Shown: in pieces, positions 12,869 to 25,070 of the stretch
Position numbering within the stretch: position 1 is the stretch's first letter
Layout of the letters: the number at the start of each line of letters is the position of its first letter
Assembly (NCBI GenBank): GCA_032719365.1
Contig: CM064872.1
Coordinates: forward strand, 54,674,891-54,738,890
DNA length: 64,000 nt
Direction: 5' to 3'
Origin: Prinsepia uniflora
Lineage: Eukaryota; Streptophyta; Magnoliopsida; Rosales; Rosaceae
Translations under genes and position numbers: made by a program
Notes under the pieces: model-generated
Told to the model about the DNA's origin: nothing
The model's database searches: none
Seen by the model: only the letters and a program-made list of their open reading frames with translations

Positions 12869-13850
12869 TCCACATATAAGGATGGTATATGGAAAACATT
12901 TTATAAATTCATTTCAAAACCTTTCAAATAGGCCATGCCCGGAATTTCATAAAACCATCATAAATCCGTAAATGGGTCTCGACCCGATACCTCGTTAAAT
13001 CAAATGGACTTCAAGTCTGATATTTTCCAAATCAAATGGGTCTCATGCCTGATTCCACATTTTCAAATCCAAAACCAGTTCATCAAACCACTATTTAAAC
13101 ACAAGCATGTATAAATACAGTAGAAACCATAAACCTCGAACTACGTGTGAATACGAAATCATAAATACCACAATCATAATCATAGAAATCACATATATAA
13201 AACGTATAACATAGTTATGCATGCATCATATTTAGAAAACAAAAGTTCACTCACAGACCGTCCTTACTGAGCTCCTACAAGTTGCACCATAAGCCATTCC
13301 AGATATAGCAAACTCTATGGGTCGTCCGAACCTATCCAAAACATACTTGAAGGTCACTACCAACCTAGATAAGTCCTAAGCAAGAACCCTTAAAACTTCC
13401 AGAAAAGTCAACGTGTCCCAAACACATATCCCTAGGCTACAAACCTCGATTTGACCAACCTAACAATCTCGGATTGACCCGAACCCACCACCGTTGGATC
13501 CGGATCGTCGAAACTTTAAAAATAACATTGGTCCCACCTCAAAATTTGTGCCCATGCGCCCCCACGCGTGTGGTCAACGTAAAGTCAACATTGGTAAATG
13601 GTTAGGTCAACGGTCAATCAACGGTTAGTCAATGTTGACGTCATCGCTGACATCAGCATGACGTCATCACTGACAACTCTGATAGTGCCACGTGTCAGCT
13701 TGCCACTGGTCCACGTCACTAACATGTCAATGACATGTGGAAACCTGTGATTGGGCCACGTCACTAACATGTCAGTGCTGACTGGGCACTGACATGTGAA
13801 ACGTGTCATCACCTTACTGGGCCACCTCTGACAGCTGTCAATCTGACATG

Positions 13851-15495
13851 AACAGTAGTATTAGTTTAAGACTGGATTGTATTGGCTATATGTGATATGT
13901 TATGTGTGTTATCTGATAGTGTGTTTCCTTGTTACTTGTGATGTTGGATCGAATTAGTGGCGTGAACAGTAGATGTCACGTATTGATAAGGGGAAATAGT
14001 TGTATGACTTCAGGTACTAAGTGAACTTACGAGGGGAAGTCAAAGGAATTGACGGTGTCTCGAGCCCGGGCGAGAGAATTGAATATGTGTTTTAGTTAGT
14101 TTAAGTGTTGGTTTTATAGGATCCGATGTATGGCAGTATTTTTGGTTAGTAATTACAAGTATCAGCACTTGGTTGGTTGTGCCTATTGAATTGGGACTCC
14201 GGAGTTAGGATATCTGTCTTGAAGGGCGGACGCATTGTATTTAAGTGAAAAAAAAAATGAAATTTTTGTTGGATGGTATATGGTGCAATTGCGTAAGGAT
14301 TTTGTGTAGTTAATAAGTGGTAGTACGAAAGAATACCTCCCTCTGTCTTGGAAAAATAAATGTCTAAGTAGTCACAAGAAACTAGATTGTGTCTGATAAT
14401 CGAATTATATGTGTACGTGGATTAAAGATGTATAAGATTCTCAAATAGTGTTTCATATGAGATAGGTGCCATTGAAATCTACTTAGAAAACGATGCGATG
14501 GTTGCTTTGGTCTTGTGACCTACGGTTGAAACTGTGGATTGGATTTGTGCTGTTGATATAAGTATTTGAGTTCTTGTTATTTATGTTATTGATAGGGTGT
14601 CCTAAGGCAATGGGTAACAAAGTTGGGATAGACATGGTGTTATGCAATGAGCAAGGGATGTCATACTGAAAGCCTTATGAGCGTCGTAGTTGTCTCCAAA
14701 TCATGGGAAGATGTGGGATTTATTCTAGCGCTGGAATTGGTGCTTCAGCCTTTAAATACCCAGACGAATTGTAGTAAGAGTTGAGGATGGTTATGTTTTG
14801 ATTGTCGATATGTGGGTTCCGATGTTTCTCTCATGTGGATTTCATGAAAACATATGCCACGGGAATTTTGGAAACTTGATATGATTTTACTGATCTACTG
14901 TATATAAGTGCTTTGTTTTTCAAAAAATCATTTATGAGTATGATAGGCATTTGATTCGATTCAAATGATTACTAGATACTGTTTTACAATGGTTTTGTGG
15001 AAACTGACTCGGGAAAGTCATGTTTGAGTACACGCCCTAATGAGGTGTTTTGACTCGAGTCATAAATGTTTTATGAGAATGAGTTTATTGGGTTTGATGA
15101 TTGCTTTCCACATGTATTATTCTCTGGTATGTTGTTGTCTCTCTCCAGACGTTGATGATCCCAGAGAGGTCATGATTATACTGCTTGGAGATGAGTAGCT
15201 CCATGGGAGGATAAGTCTTGGGAGTATTAGATTATGATGTCGCCCAAATGTTGTTGATTCTGGGGATGTATTCGGATGTTAGAATTTTAAACTTTTACGA
15301 GTAGCGCCGATATCGTGATTGGTCTTTGGATATCGAGAAGGAATTAAAGATAGAAAATAAGAGAAAGAAGATGATCTAGGAAAAGAGAAAAGAACGGAGA
15401 GTGTTGCATAGTTAACTTGATATAAGAGGGAAAAAGGTCGTGGTGTCGTGGTTTGAATATGAAATGGGAACTCAGAGATAACATAAGACCTTGGA
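13851..15495. other. Unassigned intergenic DNA (no gene seen)
   Basis: After LTR I decays there is 1.6 kb without a recognisable domain, LTR end or long open frame. 'GAACAGTAG' occurs at both 13849 and 13966, which might mark a small insertion. The stretch 14980-15490 has a retroelement flavour but no diagnostic motif. Cassandra copy 1 begins at 15496. Confidence 0.4.
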
Positions 15496-15885
15496 TGTGA
15501 CGACCTGTGACTTAGGGGCGTGGTTAGCAATCTCACATCACCCGCGCGGGGGGGGGGATTTAGGGGATGCGCCTTATATGTGTGGGCGCGCATCTATCCA
15601 ACAGGAGGCCTTTTGGGAGCTCACTAGCGTTAGATTCCTAGGGAACTCCAAAATTAAGCGAGTAGGGGCTGGTGCAACCTCAAGATAGGTGACCCACTGG
15701 GAAGTTGCACATGAGCTCCCGAGAACAAAACCGTAAGCGTTGGGCCCAAAACGGACAATATCCTGTTGGAGAAGGTCGGGTCCTAACAATTTGGTATCAC
15801 AGTCCAACCCCTGTCGGAATTGTGTATGCCAGCGAGGACGCTGGGCCCCAAGAGAGGGTAGATTGTGAGGACCTGTGCCGGTTTG
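15496..15885 (+). mobile_element. Cassandra-type TRIM copy 1: 5' LTR, short internal, start of 3' LTR
   Basis: The 5' LTR is 15496-15788 (TGTGACGACCTGTG... to ...GGGTCCTAACA, 293 bp). It is followed by a primer-binding site TGGTATCACAGT (15792-15803; canonical tRNA-iMet complement TGGTATCAGAGC with two changes). The internal part is only about 75 bp and ends in a purine-rich tract 'aagagagggtagat', after which TGTGAGGACCTGTG at 15864 is the start of the 3' LTR, lost after about 20 bp. There is no coding sequence, as is usual for TRIMs. The LTR contains a 5S-rRNA-derived block (separate entry), the hallmark of Cassandra. Confidence 0.8.
15639..15709 (+). other. 5S rRNA-derived block in Cassandra copy 1 LTR
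   Basis: 'ggaactccaaaattaagcg' and 'gataggtgacccactggga' line up with the plant 5S rRNA segments 'ggaactccgaagttaagcg' and 'gatgggtgacctcctggga', which contain the pol III internal promoter (A box, intermediate element, C box). Bases between them have drifted. It is not a functional 5S gene: the 5S 5' third and terminator are absent. Confidence 0.8.
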
Positions 15886-17480
15886 AATTTTGCATACAAA
15901 CTCTTAAGTCTTTTTAATTCATTACACCCTTTTTTGCACTGTAATTATTATATTCTGTTGGTGAGCAAAATAAAACACTGATGAATATGATTTCAGTAAA
16001 AGATTTATGCCAAGGATATCTATATTATTTTATATATATATATATATATTCCTACTTGCCAAGGATACTAGGTATCTTTCATGTTACTGGAACATAGTGA
16101 AAGAAACTATTACAACGTGAATGCTATTATTGTATTGAAGACGGCAAAAGAAACTTGTGGTGATTGGTGTTCCTTTGTGTGTGTTATACAGGTTGCATTG
16201 AAGGTTTGTTAAACTCTTTTCTTTTGCCATCCGACTTCAAGGAAAATTAGCCGATCTGTGTGCATGAAGCTATATCTGTCTAAGAAATGATTTTTGTTAT
16301 TTTTCAGATGGGGATAGACTTGAGACTCCATTTATGGAGACATTTATTTGCATTACTAGTTCATGCTTTGAGTGTGTGACATCACATGTTTCCTTTGTGA
16401 AATTAGGTCGAGATTGGAAGATGCCGGCCGGTATTGAATCAATTCGTAATTTCTGAATCGGCAAAGTCACTGCCCACGGGTGAATAGAAAGTTGGATTTG
16501 CATTGGATCTCACCTGAGCCGCCCTGTTTATCCTCCTGAGTAGATGGTTGGTTCGAGAAACTCCAGTTAAGAAAGGTAGTTTTCGAGCATGTTGCGAGGA
16601 GCTTGAAAGCTAGAAATAATTAGTGTGCCTGGACTAAATTGAAGGTGTTTAATAATTATTTCATACAATAAAACAAGATGTAATAACTTGGAAAAAATCA
16701 ATTAACATTTTCATTGCAAACCAGCTTGTCTACACAAATATTACTCCCAAGTTAATTTTCTGTATAAAATTTTATATAATTGTTATGTCATGTTTAAATG
16801 ATATATGAGCTAAAGTTTTTTATTACATATTCTTCATTTTGGTTGCTAGTGGGAAGTGGTAGCATAGTGGGTGTGTGAAGTGCGGGTGTGATATTCCCAA
16901 CTGTTTAACATTCATATTAGTTTTGGTCCATTTGACCGGTCATTGTATTGCACGTGGATTTGGGTGCGGATGAAACCTTCTACCGGCCAGGTCACTATGC
17001 CATGTAGGAAGATCCAAAACCTCATCCACCACTCGCCAGGACACAACATATAGAAGTAGAACGGTGTTAGGCCTGGCGCCGGTTGGCGGCATTCCATCTT
17101 TGGCGGTTTCTGCTGACCCTGACGCCAGAAAACATATAACCATTCTCCAAGGACAAAGGTACATAAAAACTGTCTCAGGTCGACTACTAGCTGAGTCAAG
17201 ATTCTCCACCCTCCCACGCGAGTTGGTGGTGATGTGATGGAAAGTAGAAGGCACATGATGAAGAGTTACTTCTCCTTAAATTGGCCACACGCTACAGATT
17301 TCCATCTCCCTTAAAGCGGCAAACGATGAAGAGTTCCAAGGTAGGAGGGCATATGTCATCCGTAGTGATAAATAGTGTCCTACCTTAACCTAACCAACTT
17401 ACTTGGACCCTATGTTTACACCCGAAAAAAAATCCCCTCTGGGACCCAGTCACGACTCATGAAAATTAAAGGTCCAAAAA
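15886..17480. other. Unassigned DNA with (TA)n at 16031-16050
   Basis: No supported gene. 15886-16900 is AT-rich with a TA microsatellite. 16912-17256 is locally GC-richer and open in two minus-strand frames (114 and 104 codons), but neither translation resembles a known domain and the overlap in two frames argues for chance. Confidence 0.35.
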
Positions 17481-18660
17481 AACAATTTTTGGCCCAAGAC
17501 CAAGCAATTCAAGTGTGAAAAGGAAGGAGACTTGGGGCAGTGTTAATAGGATATAGAGAAGATTGAGGCGAAGGGGGAAGTACCTTAATTGAAAATAACG
17601 AGAAGGTAGGTCCTACATGGATCCCAATCCAGCAAGTTGAAGAACTCCCTCGACCGCCTATAAATGAAGAACGACTTGGTTTCTCAAAGGATATCAATCA
17701 ACCAATCAAAACTCAGCAAATTGATCTCCATCAATTTCTGAACCTATGAATACCTTTATCCAAGGTTTCATGATTTAAAAACAGTTGGCCCTTGTGGCAA
17801 AAACTACTTCTTACGACCTAGGAAATTAAGATGCAGCTTCTCTTCTCACCCATTCGAGGCATTTATGTAACTGCCTAACCGTCTTTCTGACTGCTCCAGC
17901 AGTATTGTCATAATGATTAAGTTTCATTCCTGTGTAAACTTTCTTTCTAACCATTCGTGTCATAAAGGTTGTCTTCATCCCGACTAACTAGTTCTTGGAC
18001 TTTTGGGGCAAGTTCGTTGGAGATCAACTTTCTTACTGACCACTTCGAGTCATAAGGGTTGATATTATCAACTACCGGTTCACGGAAAGTCATCCCGACT
18101 ACCGGTTCACGGATAGTGTTCGATCACCGTTTTTACGGAAAACCATCCGGACTACCGCCCTACAGAAAGTCATTCCAATTGCCAGTTCATGGCCAATCAC
18201 TGAGAAATTCAAACCTCCATTTCGACGTCTCGCCGTCACATTTGAGTGCTCTATCATCTTATTCCATGATTTTCGACTGATATTCTTTTCAGTTGATTGT
18301 TCCTGAACTTCTTTCTTATTACGAGTTTGAAATACAAAGGGAATAATTTACTTCCTTGCACTTGTAATTTCAGTTCATTTAATTTCAAGTACTTTTATGT
18401 TCCTGCATTTGTACTTCCGCATTCATTTCAATATAAAAAAAATACCAGATTTTCTTAAGTAATTTGTTTTTGGAACATACCATCCGAACGTGGTTTCCGA
18501 CTTCATAAGTCGAGATATCATCTTTGTGCATTGGTCCGATTACTTCGATTTCGACTCGAGCGAACCTGAGACCACTAACCACCTTAACGAACTAAAACAA
18601 CGTCGACAATCAGAGTATCATAGTGAAATAAATTTTACTGGTTTGGGCAACGCTAGAAAA
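17481..18660 (+). mobile_element. LTR-like region with TATA and 'gactaccggttcacgg' repeats
   Basis: 'ccgcctataaatgaagaacg' near 17655 is a plausible TATA region. It is followed by 'aactcagcaaattg' and, at 18065-18190, by four degenerate ~35-bp repeats of 'cgactaccggttcacggaaagtcat'. I recall this layout from LTRs of non-chromovirus gypsy elements, but no PBS, TSD or second LTR is seen, so the assignment is tentative. Confidence 0.35.
18065..18190 (+). repeat. Degenerate tandem repeat 'actaccggttcacggaaagtcat'
   Basis: Four diverged units of roughly 35 bp sharing 'actaccgg(t)ttcacgg(a)' and 'gtcat(c/t)cc'. The first two are the most alike. Confidence 0.65.
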
Positions 18661-19530
18661 GAATGTTAAGTCCTTGAAAAAAGGTATTAAAAAACTGCAT
18701 AGGAGAATTCTTGTCCGCCTGCTGCATGATCGTTTTAATCAAGAGAAAGGTTCTTGGGACTAAAACGGAACCAACCTACACTGTCTAGTAGCAGTTTCCT
18801 CTACTACTGGCACGCCAACACTTTGAGCTGAGAAAGCCCGTTTGCTTCCTGGTCTGCTCATCCAAGGATTGATCATAGCATCAAGGCCTGCTACCCTCAA
18901 CCCATCCAGCATCTCTATACACCCATCACGACAAAAAAGATCCCCACGAATGGTCCACCTCCCTCACTTCCGCAGACCAGGTTCCATGAGGAGGCCCAGC
19001 TAGGGTTTCCTCGGGACACTCGTCTCATAATACGAGAAAAACATTTTGGGTAGGAACACCCCAATCCATTGAGGATATCCACAGCAGAGGCTACTATGAA
19101 ATGAGACCTATCTCCTTTAGTTCTGTAAAATTTACTAAGTCTTCAAGTACTCTGCCAAAATATATTCAGGGTCGACATTAATTTTATAATCAGACATTGA
19201 CTCTATTATCAGAGAAGAATAAGCTAGTTAAATCCCGCTTCTCTCTCACTTCCTTTCTTGTTTGTCTATGAATAAGTCCATCTAAGCCAACCTTGTCACT
19301 AAGGGCCCATTAACCTCGTGGCTGACCTTGCATCCACTTAGAGCTACAAAACAGTGAGGCATCAGTGTTTGCCTTAGCTTCTCACTCAAGAAACTGTATT
19401 ATACTAATCCCTACATTTACAAACTAACAATATACATTATCTAAGAGAAAAATATTTCAAATATATCATTTTTTCAAAAAAAACTAACCTAAACTCTAGC
19501 TACTTCCACATATTTATAAGGCTTATTAGG
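18661..19530. other. No feature recognised
   Basis: Mixed-composition DNA without a convincing open frame, repeat or LTR end. Possibly part of the internal region of the element at 17.5-18.7 kb, but nothing diagnostic is visible. Confidence 0.3.
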
Positions 19531-19800
19531 CTAAATGCATCAGGAACACGTCACTATTCTCAAAATGCACCAGGTACTATAATTTGCCTCAATGTACACC
19601 ATGAACGGTTACACAGTCATAACCGTTGCACCATCCGTCAATCAAAGTTAGTAACACTGTTAATTTGATGACGTGGCAGTAATATTACAAAATTAGTAAA
19701 GGCAATTAAGACTTTTACTTTATTTTATTATATTTTCTGTTAAAACTATTTTAAAAAAATTAAAACAAACCTAATCTTCCCCAACCCATATCGATTTCTC
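19531..19800 (+). repeat. Dispersed repeat, copy 1 (inverted partner at 53337-53592)
   Basis: About 260 bp containing 'ctcaaaatgcaccaggtac', 'gtcaatcaaagttagtaac' and 'attttattatattttctg'. It is clearly homologous, end to end, to the reverse complement of 53337-53592. It contains no open frame. The family is unknown to me; a MITE or MULE terminal region is possible. Confidence 0.7.
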
Positions 19801-19907
19801 TTCAGCCTCTTTAAGAATCCCATCTCCCGATTCTTGTAGAGTCATCGCCATCAAATTCATCGTCGAATCGGAAATTGACGAGGTCTTCGCCAAAATTAAG
19901 CTCAACC

Positions 19908-20199
19908 TGTCATAACCCGACCCATCTAGCATGATATTGTCGGCTTTGGGTCCAGCCCTCACGATTTTGTTTATGAGAACTCACGTCAAACTTCCCATAA
20001 TCCCAGTAGGTTACCCATCCTTGAATTGCACCTTTCCAAACTCGCTTAACTTTGGAGTTACAACCAAACTCAAAGACAGTGAGCTCCAAAAAGGTCTCAT
20101 GCTAGATAGATACGTGACCACACATATAAGGCAATTCACCTTTCCCTCCTCGAGCAATGTGGGATTGTTCATCGTTCACTCCAAGACACGGGTCTTACA
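19908..20199 (-). mobile_element. Cassandra-type TRIM copy 2, first LTR (complete, 292 bp)
   Basis: Plus-strand ends are TGTCATAACCCGACCC and ...ACACGGGTCTTACA, so the element is minus-oriented and this is its 3' LTR. The 5S-derived block is at about 19998-20072 (on the minus strand 'actccaaagttaagcgagt' and 'ggatgggtaacctactggga'). Length matches copy 1 (293 bp). Confidence 0.82.
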
Positions 20200-20268
20200 A
20201 TCCACCCCATTGGGGCCCAGCATCCATGTTGGCACACTTCCGGTTAGGGTCCATCTCTGATACCATTT
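20200..20268 (-). mobile_element. Cassandra copy 2 internal region with PBS
   Basis: 69 bp between the two LTRs, non-coding. The minus strand carries TGGTATCAGAGA (plus 20254-20265), complementary to the 3' end of initiator tRNA-Met except for the last base. A purine-rich tract adjoins the first LTR at 20200-20215 ('ccccaatggggtggat' on the minus strand). Confidence 0.8.
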
Positions 20269-20433
20269 TATCACGACCCGCCCATCTAACACGATATTGT
20301 TCGCTTTGGGCCCAACCCTCACAGTTTTGTTTCTGGGAACTCAAGTGCATCTTCCTAGTAGGTCACCCATCCTAGGATTGCACCTGCCCAAACTCGCTTA
20401 ACTTTGGAGTTCCAACCAAACTCAAAGCTAGTG
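20269..20433 (-). mobile_element. Cassandra copy 2, second LTR, piece 1 of 3
   Basis: Begins TATCACGACCCGCCCATC (TG start changed to TA) and runs through the 5S-derived block (about 20350-20416: minus strand 'actccaaagttaagcgagt', 'taggatgggtgacctacta') to '...caaagctagtg', where chromovirus A inserted. The sequence continues at 36752-36789 and 42457-42550; the order and content of these pieces match the uninterrupted first LTR at 20082-20199. Confidence 0.82.
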
Positions 20434-22080
20434 TGTAACGACCCGAACTTTCATAAATAATATTTTAATACAAAATGACCGTTTTGCCCTTGAGAGGAAA
20501 AAAGTTAACTTTTGACCCGGAAAACATTTAGGACTTTAACCAGAGACCGTGACTTAGATCGGGACGTCACTAGTCCATAGACATGCTGCACGTCGAAAAC
20601 GGATGTTCGACGGAAAAGTTATGGTCACGGAAGCGAAATTGATTAAACTTACGACTCGAGGACTTAATTAAAATAATAATAAATTAATGAAATCTGATTT
20701 ATCATTTAATTAAACCAGGACCCTTGGATGAGTGACAAGTGTCACTCATCTCACAATTGCTTTTTCCCCAAATTATGGATCTTGCCCCATTGGTAGAATT
20801 TTTTTATAATTTATTTTGCTCATCTATCCCCAGTCGTCCATCTCTCTCTCAGCAATCCATCCTCACCATCCATTTCCCTTATCTGATCAATATCATCAGA
20901 CCTATCTATTTCCCTTCTCCCATTCATTTCCAGTGAGCTCAAGAAACCCCTCCCCATTTCGTACAAACTCCAAACATCCATCTTCATCTACTTTGCTCCT
21001 TCTTTCATCACCAAATCGACATCCACTTCCTCATCAGACATCATCTTCATCATCCGTCCATCATCATCTTCAACTCTGTGCTGCAAAACCATGCACCACC
21101 CTAGACCCGCGAAGAACACACCCATACCCGATACTCAAACCGTTCAACCCACGTGACCACACTTCGAACACCACCAGGATATAACTGTTAGGACGTTTGG
21201 ACGCCTGAGGAACTGACTGGAGGACCCACGACGATGACACGGTAGAGGTAGGGCGGAAAACCCAAGAACCCCCTGTGTTTCCTCATTTTTGAAATCCTAA
21301 GTTTTGACGTGTATGGGCGATTTCTGGGTGTTGAGTCGTGTTCTAGGGATAGTGGCGAGCTCGACGAGGCTGGTTTGAAGCACGGCGTGGTCTGAGGCGA
21401 CGGGGAAGACAAACGAAAACTGGGATGTGGGCTTTCAGACTAAAGGTATAGATCTGGAATGTTTTTCTGGTTTTTGAGTTCATAGACCGGTAGAGTGGGC
21501 TTAGACGAACACGTAGGGATAAATCCCGTCGAAAATGGTGGCCGGAGATGGAAGTTCTGATCGGGTCAGGCCGCGAGTCACAACGACTCGGTTGCAAGAT
21601 TTCGGACTAACCCGGTCGAATGTCAAGGATGATGACATCATCATGACGTGTCAGACCAGCAACCAACAAGGAGGTGACACATGTCGTCTGACATCTGTTA
21701 GTGATGACATCATCATCACTGTAGTAGCGTTGACCAGAGGGTTGACCAGGCGCGTGTGGGTGCATGTGAATAGTATTTGAGGTGGGACCACCCCCATCCT
21801 TTAGGTTTCGATGATACGGATCCAATGGCGGTGGTTTCATGTCGATCGGAGATCGTTAGGTTAGTCAAAATAGGATTTAATGCCTCGGGAAGCATGTGTG
21901 GACGGCTTGGCTTTCCCGGGCCGATTTCATTCTATGGTTTCATGTTTGAGAAGTAGGGACTTATAGTGACTCTTATGTATACTTTGGACATGACGGGGAT
22001 TGTACGTTAGCACTGGGGCAGGTTTATACGTTCGGTTTAACGGCGGGACCTGACTGTGAGTGGGTCTTTGATTTCGTTTA

Positions 22081-24288
22081 TGTAATGACCCGTCCTGGGA
22101 GTCGGGATTAGTAAAGTGATTAGTGACGGATTAGTACGCTTAATTGGTGGTTAGTTGGCTATTTTTGGACCTTGGGCGTAAAAATGACGATTTTGCCCCT
22201 GAAACGGGCAAAAAGTTGACTTTGAGTTCGGGCGGTCAATTGGACATTGACCGATGACCGTGCCGTAGTTTGGGACGTCACGAGTCCATAGACAGGTGGT
22301 ACGTCCAATTCCGACATCCGAGGAGGAAGTTATGATGTTCGGAAGGTTGAGGGCATTACCGTAATTTGGGTAAACAAAGGGGAAAAGTTGACTTTCGCAC
22401 GATAGGGTTTTTACATGTAGACCGAGGACCGTTAGGTAGATCTCGTCGTCCTGAGTTCAACGACAGGCGGCATGCTTTCATCGGACGTCGGACGAGCGAG
22501 ATACGGGTCTAGAACGGTGAACGGCAAAATGGTAATTTTGGACTTAGGGGCATTTTGGTCTTTTTGCACATTGGGACTTGTGTAAACCGGATTGGGACAA
22601 GTGTACAGCAATTGTAGGATATTTTTGGGTTTGGACTACAGGATTGTGACACGTGGCAGGTGGCTAGAGGCTTCTACAAGTTTCTCGGGCAAAAAATTTA
22701 AAGGGTTTGTTGTTTGAGTCGATTAACCGTGCTTGAGAGAACAGAGACTGAAGACAGTGAGGGGCAATCGATCCAATTGAGGGTTTGTGTGAGTGTTGAG
22801 GGATTTTATTGTGTTGAGTGAGGTGTGTGATTGTGTTTGAGAGGAAGTGGGAGTGACTGAGTGTGTGAGTGGTGAGGAAACACCAGAGAAACAGATAGGG
22901 AGGTTTGGTGGTGGCGCTGTCGTTTTTTTGATCAAACCGGTCGAGTTTGGAGCTGTGGGAGTGTTCTAAGGACGGAGGAGAAGTGCTAGACGGATTAGAC
23001 CCACGACGGAGCTCACAGTGGAGGTCAACAAGCAGGTAATTTCTCAGGTTCCCTCTGTGTACTCTATTTTTCAGTTTAGTTCAAAGTTAAAGTCGTGAAG
23101 GTTGGGACTGAGTCGAAGGATTCTGTGGGTTCTACTAGGTTTAGGAAGTCTCTAGGAACCTCCAGTTGTGAAGCCGTGACGGGGGAGTTCGTGGTTGGCC
23201 GGGAACCGAAACAGAGGTTTCGGGAGGTTTATGTTTCGAGTTGGGAAGATGGGATTGAAGCCGTGATTCTTAGTTTTGAGGATTGGGATTAGTTGCTTAG
23301 GGTTGGACGAAACTACGGGTGGAAAAAAAGGATGAAAATGGTGGAGGAAGGATGGAGAAACCGGGAACGCCGGTTCAGACCGGTTGACCCATCGAAGAAG
23401 ACGATGAATAGTGACTGTGTGCAGGCGCGTGAGGCCCACGCGCAGCCACTTTGGGCGGTGCGTGGGGGGCGCTTGGGGAGGATTCCGACGAACCTTCCAA
23501 CATAGTTTTTGGTCTAATCGATGTAACGAATCAGTTGGGACAAGTTTCGGGACGATCAGACGTTGTTTCAGGTTAGGTCTAAGTGGTCGAAGATTTAGGG
23601 TTCCGTTAAAGTACGCTTAGAAGTTCGGGAAAATTATGAGATTTGAGTAGGACTTTTGTGAAGTAGTTAGTAACCTCGTTATGGGCTTTGGACAGGTTCG
23701 GGAAAGTCGAGGATAACGGAATGATCGGGACGGCATAAGTGCGCGTGTATCGAGGGGACGTCGGAATGGTCTGTGAGTGGACTTTGTTTTCTAACTCTTG
23801 ATGCATGCATATATGTTTTTATATGTTTTCTATACTTGATTCTATGATTTGATTTATGATGGTGATAGATTATGGTTTTTTGCACGTTTTTCGAGGAAAT
23901 GACGGTATTTCACGTTTTACGAGGTTTCGCTTTCTCTTATGATTTGACGATGGTTTTCATAATTTGACTTCGGGTTTTGAAATATGATTTGATTTCAAGG
24001 TTTTGAAATGGATTTCAGAAAAGTGATTTCGGGCTGGGAGCCCCTGTTCTTGTGATTTCAGAAATGATGTTTCGGCTTTGGTTTTCGAGGTTTGGAAAGG
24101 AAGTCTGGATTTGGGTTCAGGACAGGGGTTCCGGATGCCGGCTTACGAAATCATTGTTGCGAATCCAGAGATGGATTTTCTGTGGTTTCATGGTTGTTTG
24201 AAAAATGGTTTTGGGTTTAAAGACCCGGAAAGAAAAGAGAAAACCCACTGGATCTAGTTTTGACTTTAAAGACTCGGATTGATTTACG

Positions 24289-24327
<39 letters not shown>

Positions 24328-25070
24328 CTAGACTGATGGTTTTGAGTTTAAAGACTCGGATATGATACCCCCCCCCCCCCCCCCCCGCGCGCGCGCGGCG
24401 CGCGCGGAGGCCTGTGATTGTGTTTTTGAGTTTAAAGAAGGCCTAGTTATTGAGCATTGTGTTTTGAGTTTAAAGACTCGGGCGCACTTGAGATCCAATA
24501 AATGTGTATGATTGATGTTTTTCACTGGTTTTCTGATGTTTTGGGCAGTGGCCCGGATGAAGTGGATTTGATGAGTTTTGGGACTGAGTTCCTAGATTTG
24601 AGATTGAATTGTGATTTGAGGCTGAGGCCTGGATTTGAATAACGTTTTGATACGGGTTTTCAAATGGTTTTTCAATGATGGTTTTTTATATGAGTGATTT
24701 CATGACTTGACTTGATATGCATGCATTGGTTTTGCGTGGAGGGTATAAATGTACCTGTTTATTGAACTGTTTTCTAAATTCTACTTTATTTTTGTCCACT
24801 CATAGTCTTTTCGTGTTTTCGATACCCTCCAAGTTGTTTCGGCGCGGGCTGTCTGTAGAAAGAGACGGAGACATCACACGTACGATCCATAGTAGACTTT
24901 GCGCACTCTGGGAAGTTCGGAAGTTTTTGGACGGTCAAATCTAGAATACCTTATCCGATTTACGTGGTCACATGAATGTTGGACGTCAGTTTAGCCTTCG
25001 TGTCATGCGTAAGGTAGACGTGATCGGGATTTAGCACTTAATCCCAGGGGATTAGGGGTAGGTCCTGACA
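22081..25070 (+). mobile_element. Solo LTR B (group 1), 2990 bp, perfect TSD GTTTA
   Basis: TGTAATGACCCGTCC... to ...GGGGTAGGTCCTGACA, flanked by GTTTA at 22076-22080 and 25071-25075. The 3' LTR of A provides the empty site ('...cgtttaacccttgcatgc' near 35765). It has the GAGTTTAAAGACTC array at 24210-24486, here broken by long G and C homopolymers, and the CACGCGC module at about 23423-23471. No internal coding region. Confidence 0.92.
24290..24407 (+). repeat. G38 tract, C19 tract and (GC)n inside LTR B
   Basis: An uninterrupted run of 38 G (24290-24327) is followed after about 40 bp by 19 C (24368-24386) and an alternating GC stretch of about 20 bp (24387-24407). The runs are complementary, so the strand can fold back. 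Other group 1 LTRs lack them at this place. Run lengths may be inaccurate sequencing or assembly calls. Confidence 0.8.

Larger units (their letters stand above)
9230..13850 (-). mobile_element. LTR I (group 2), interrupted by solo LTR G
   Basis: Starts TGACACGACCCACCCCAATCC (plus strand) at 9230, with the group 2 block 'gtgatgtctcggtctctac...atcaacctgaagggcatc'. It is split at 9990 by LTR G, resumes at 12869 and contains 'agttcactcacagaccgtcc' and a short CACGCGCCC module near 13555. The segment 13600-13850 is dense in ACGT-core motifs, including two TGACGTCA palindromes. The expected ...TTACA outer end is not found: the sequence stops resembling an LTR near 13850, so the end is missing or displaced. 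Confidence 0.65.

Noticed and set aside
16912..17256. 114- and 104-codon minus-strand open frames as a gene
   Set aside because: They overlap in two frames, match no family I know, and lack splice or start context.
15639..20416. Functional 5S rRNA genes
   Set aside because: Only the middle and 3' segments of 5S are present, diverged, and embedded in LTRs with TG/CA ends and a PBS; better explained as Cassandra.
20816..21184. 122-codon plus-strand frame in the element A 5' LTR
   Set aside because: Ser/Pro/His-rich, lies in LTR DNA, and is not conserved in the 3' LTR copy.
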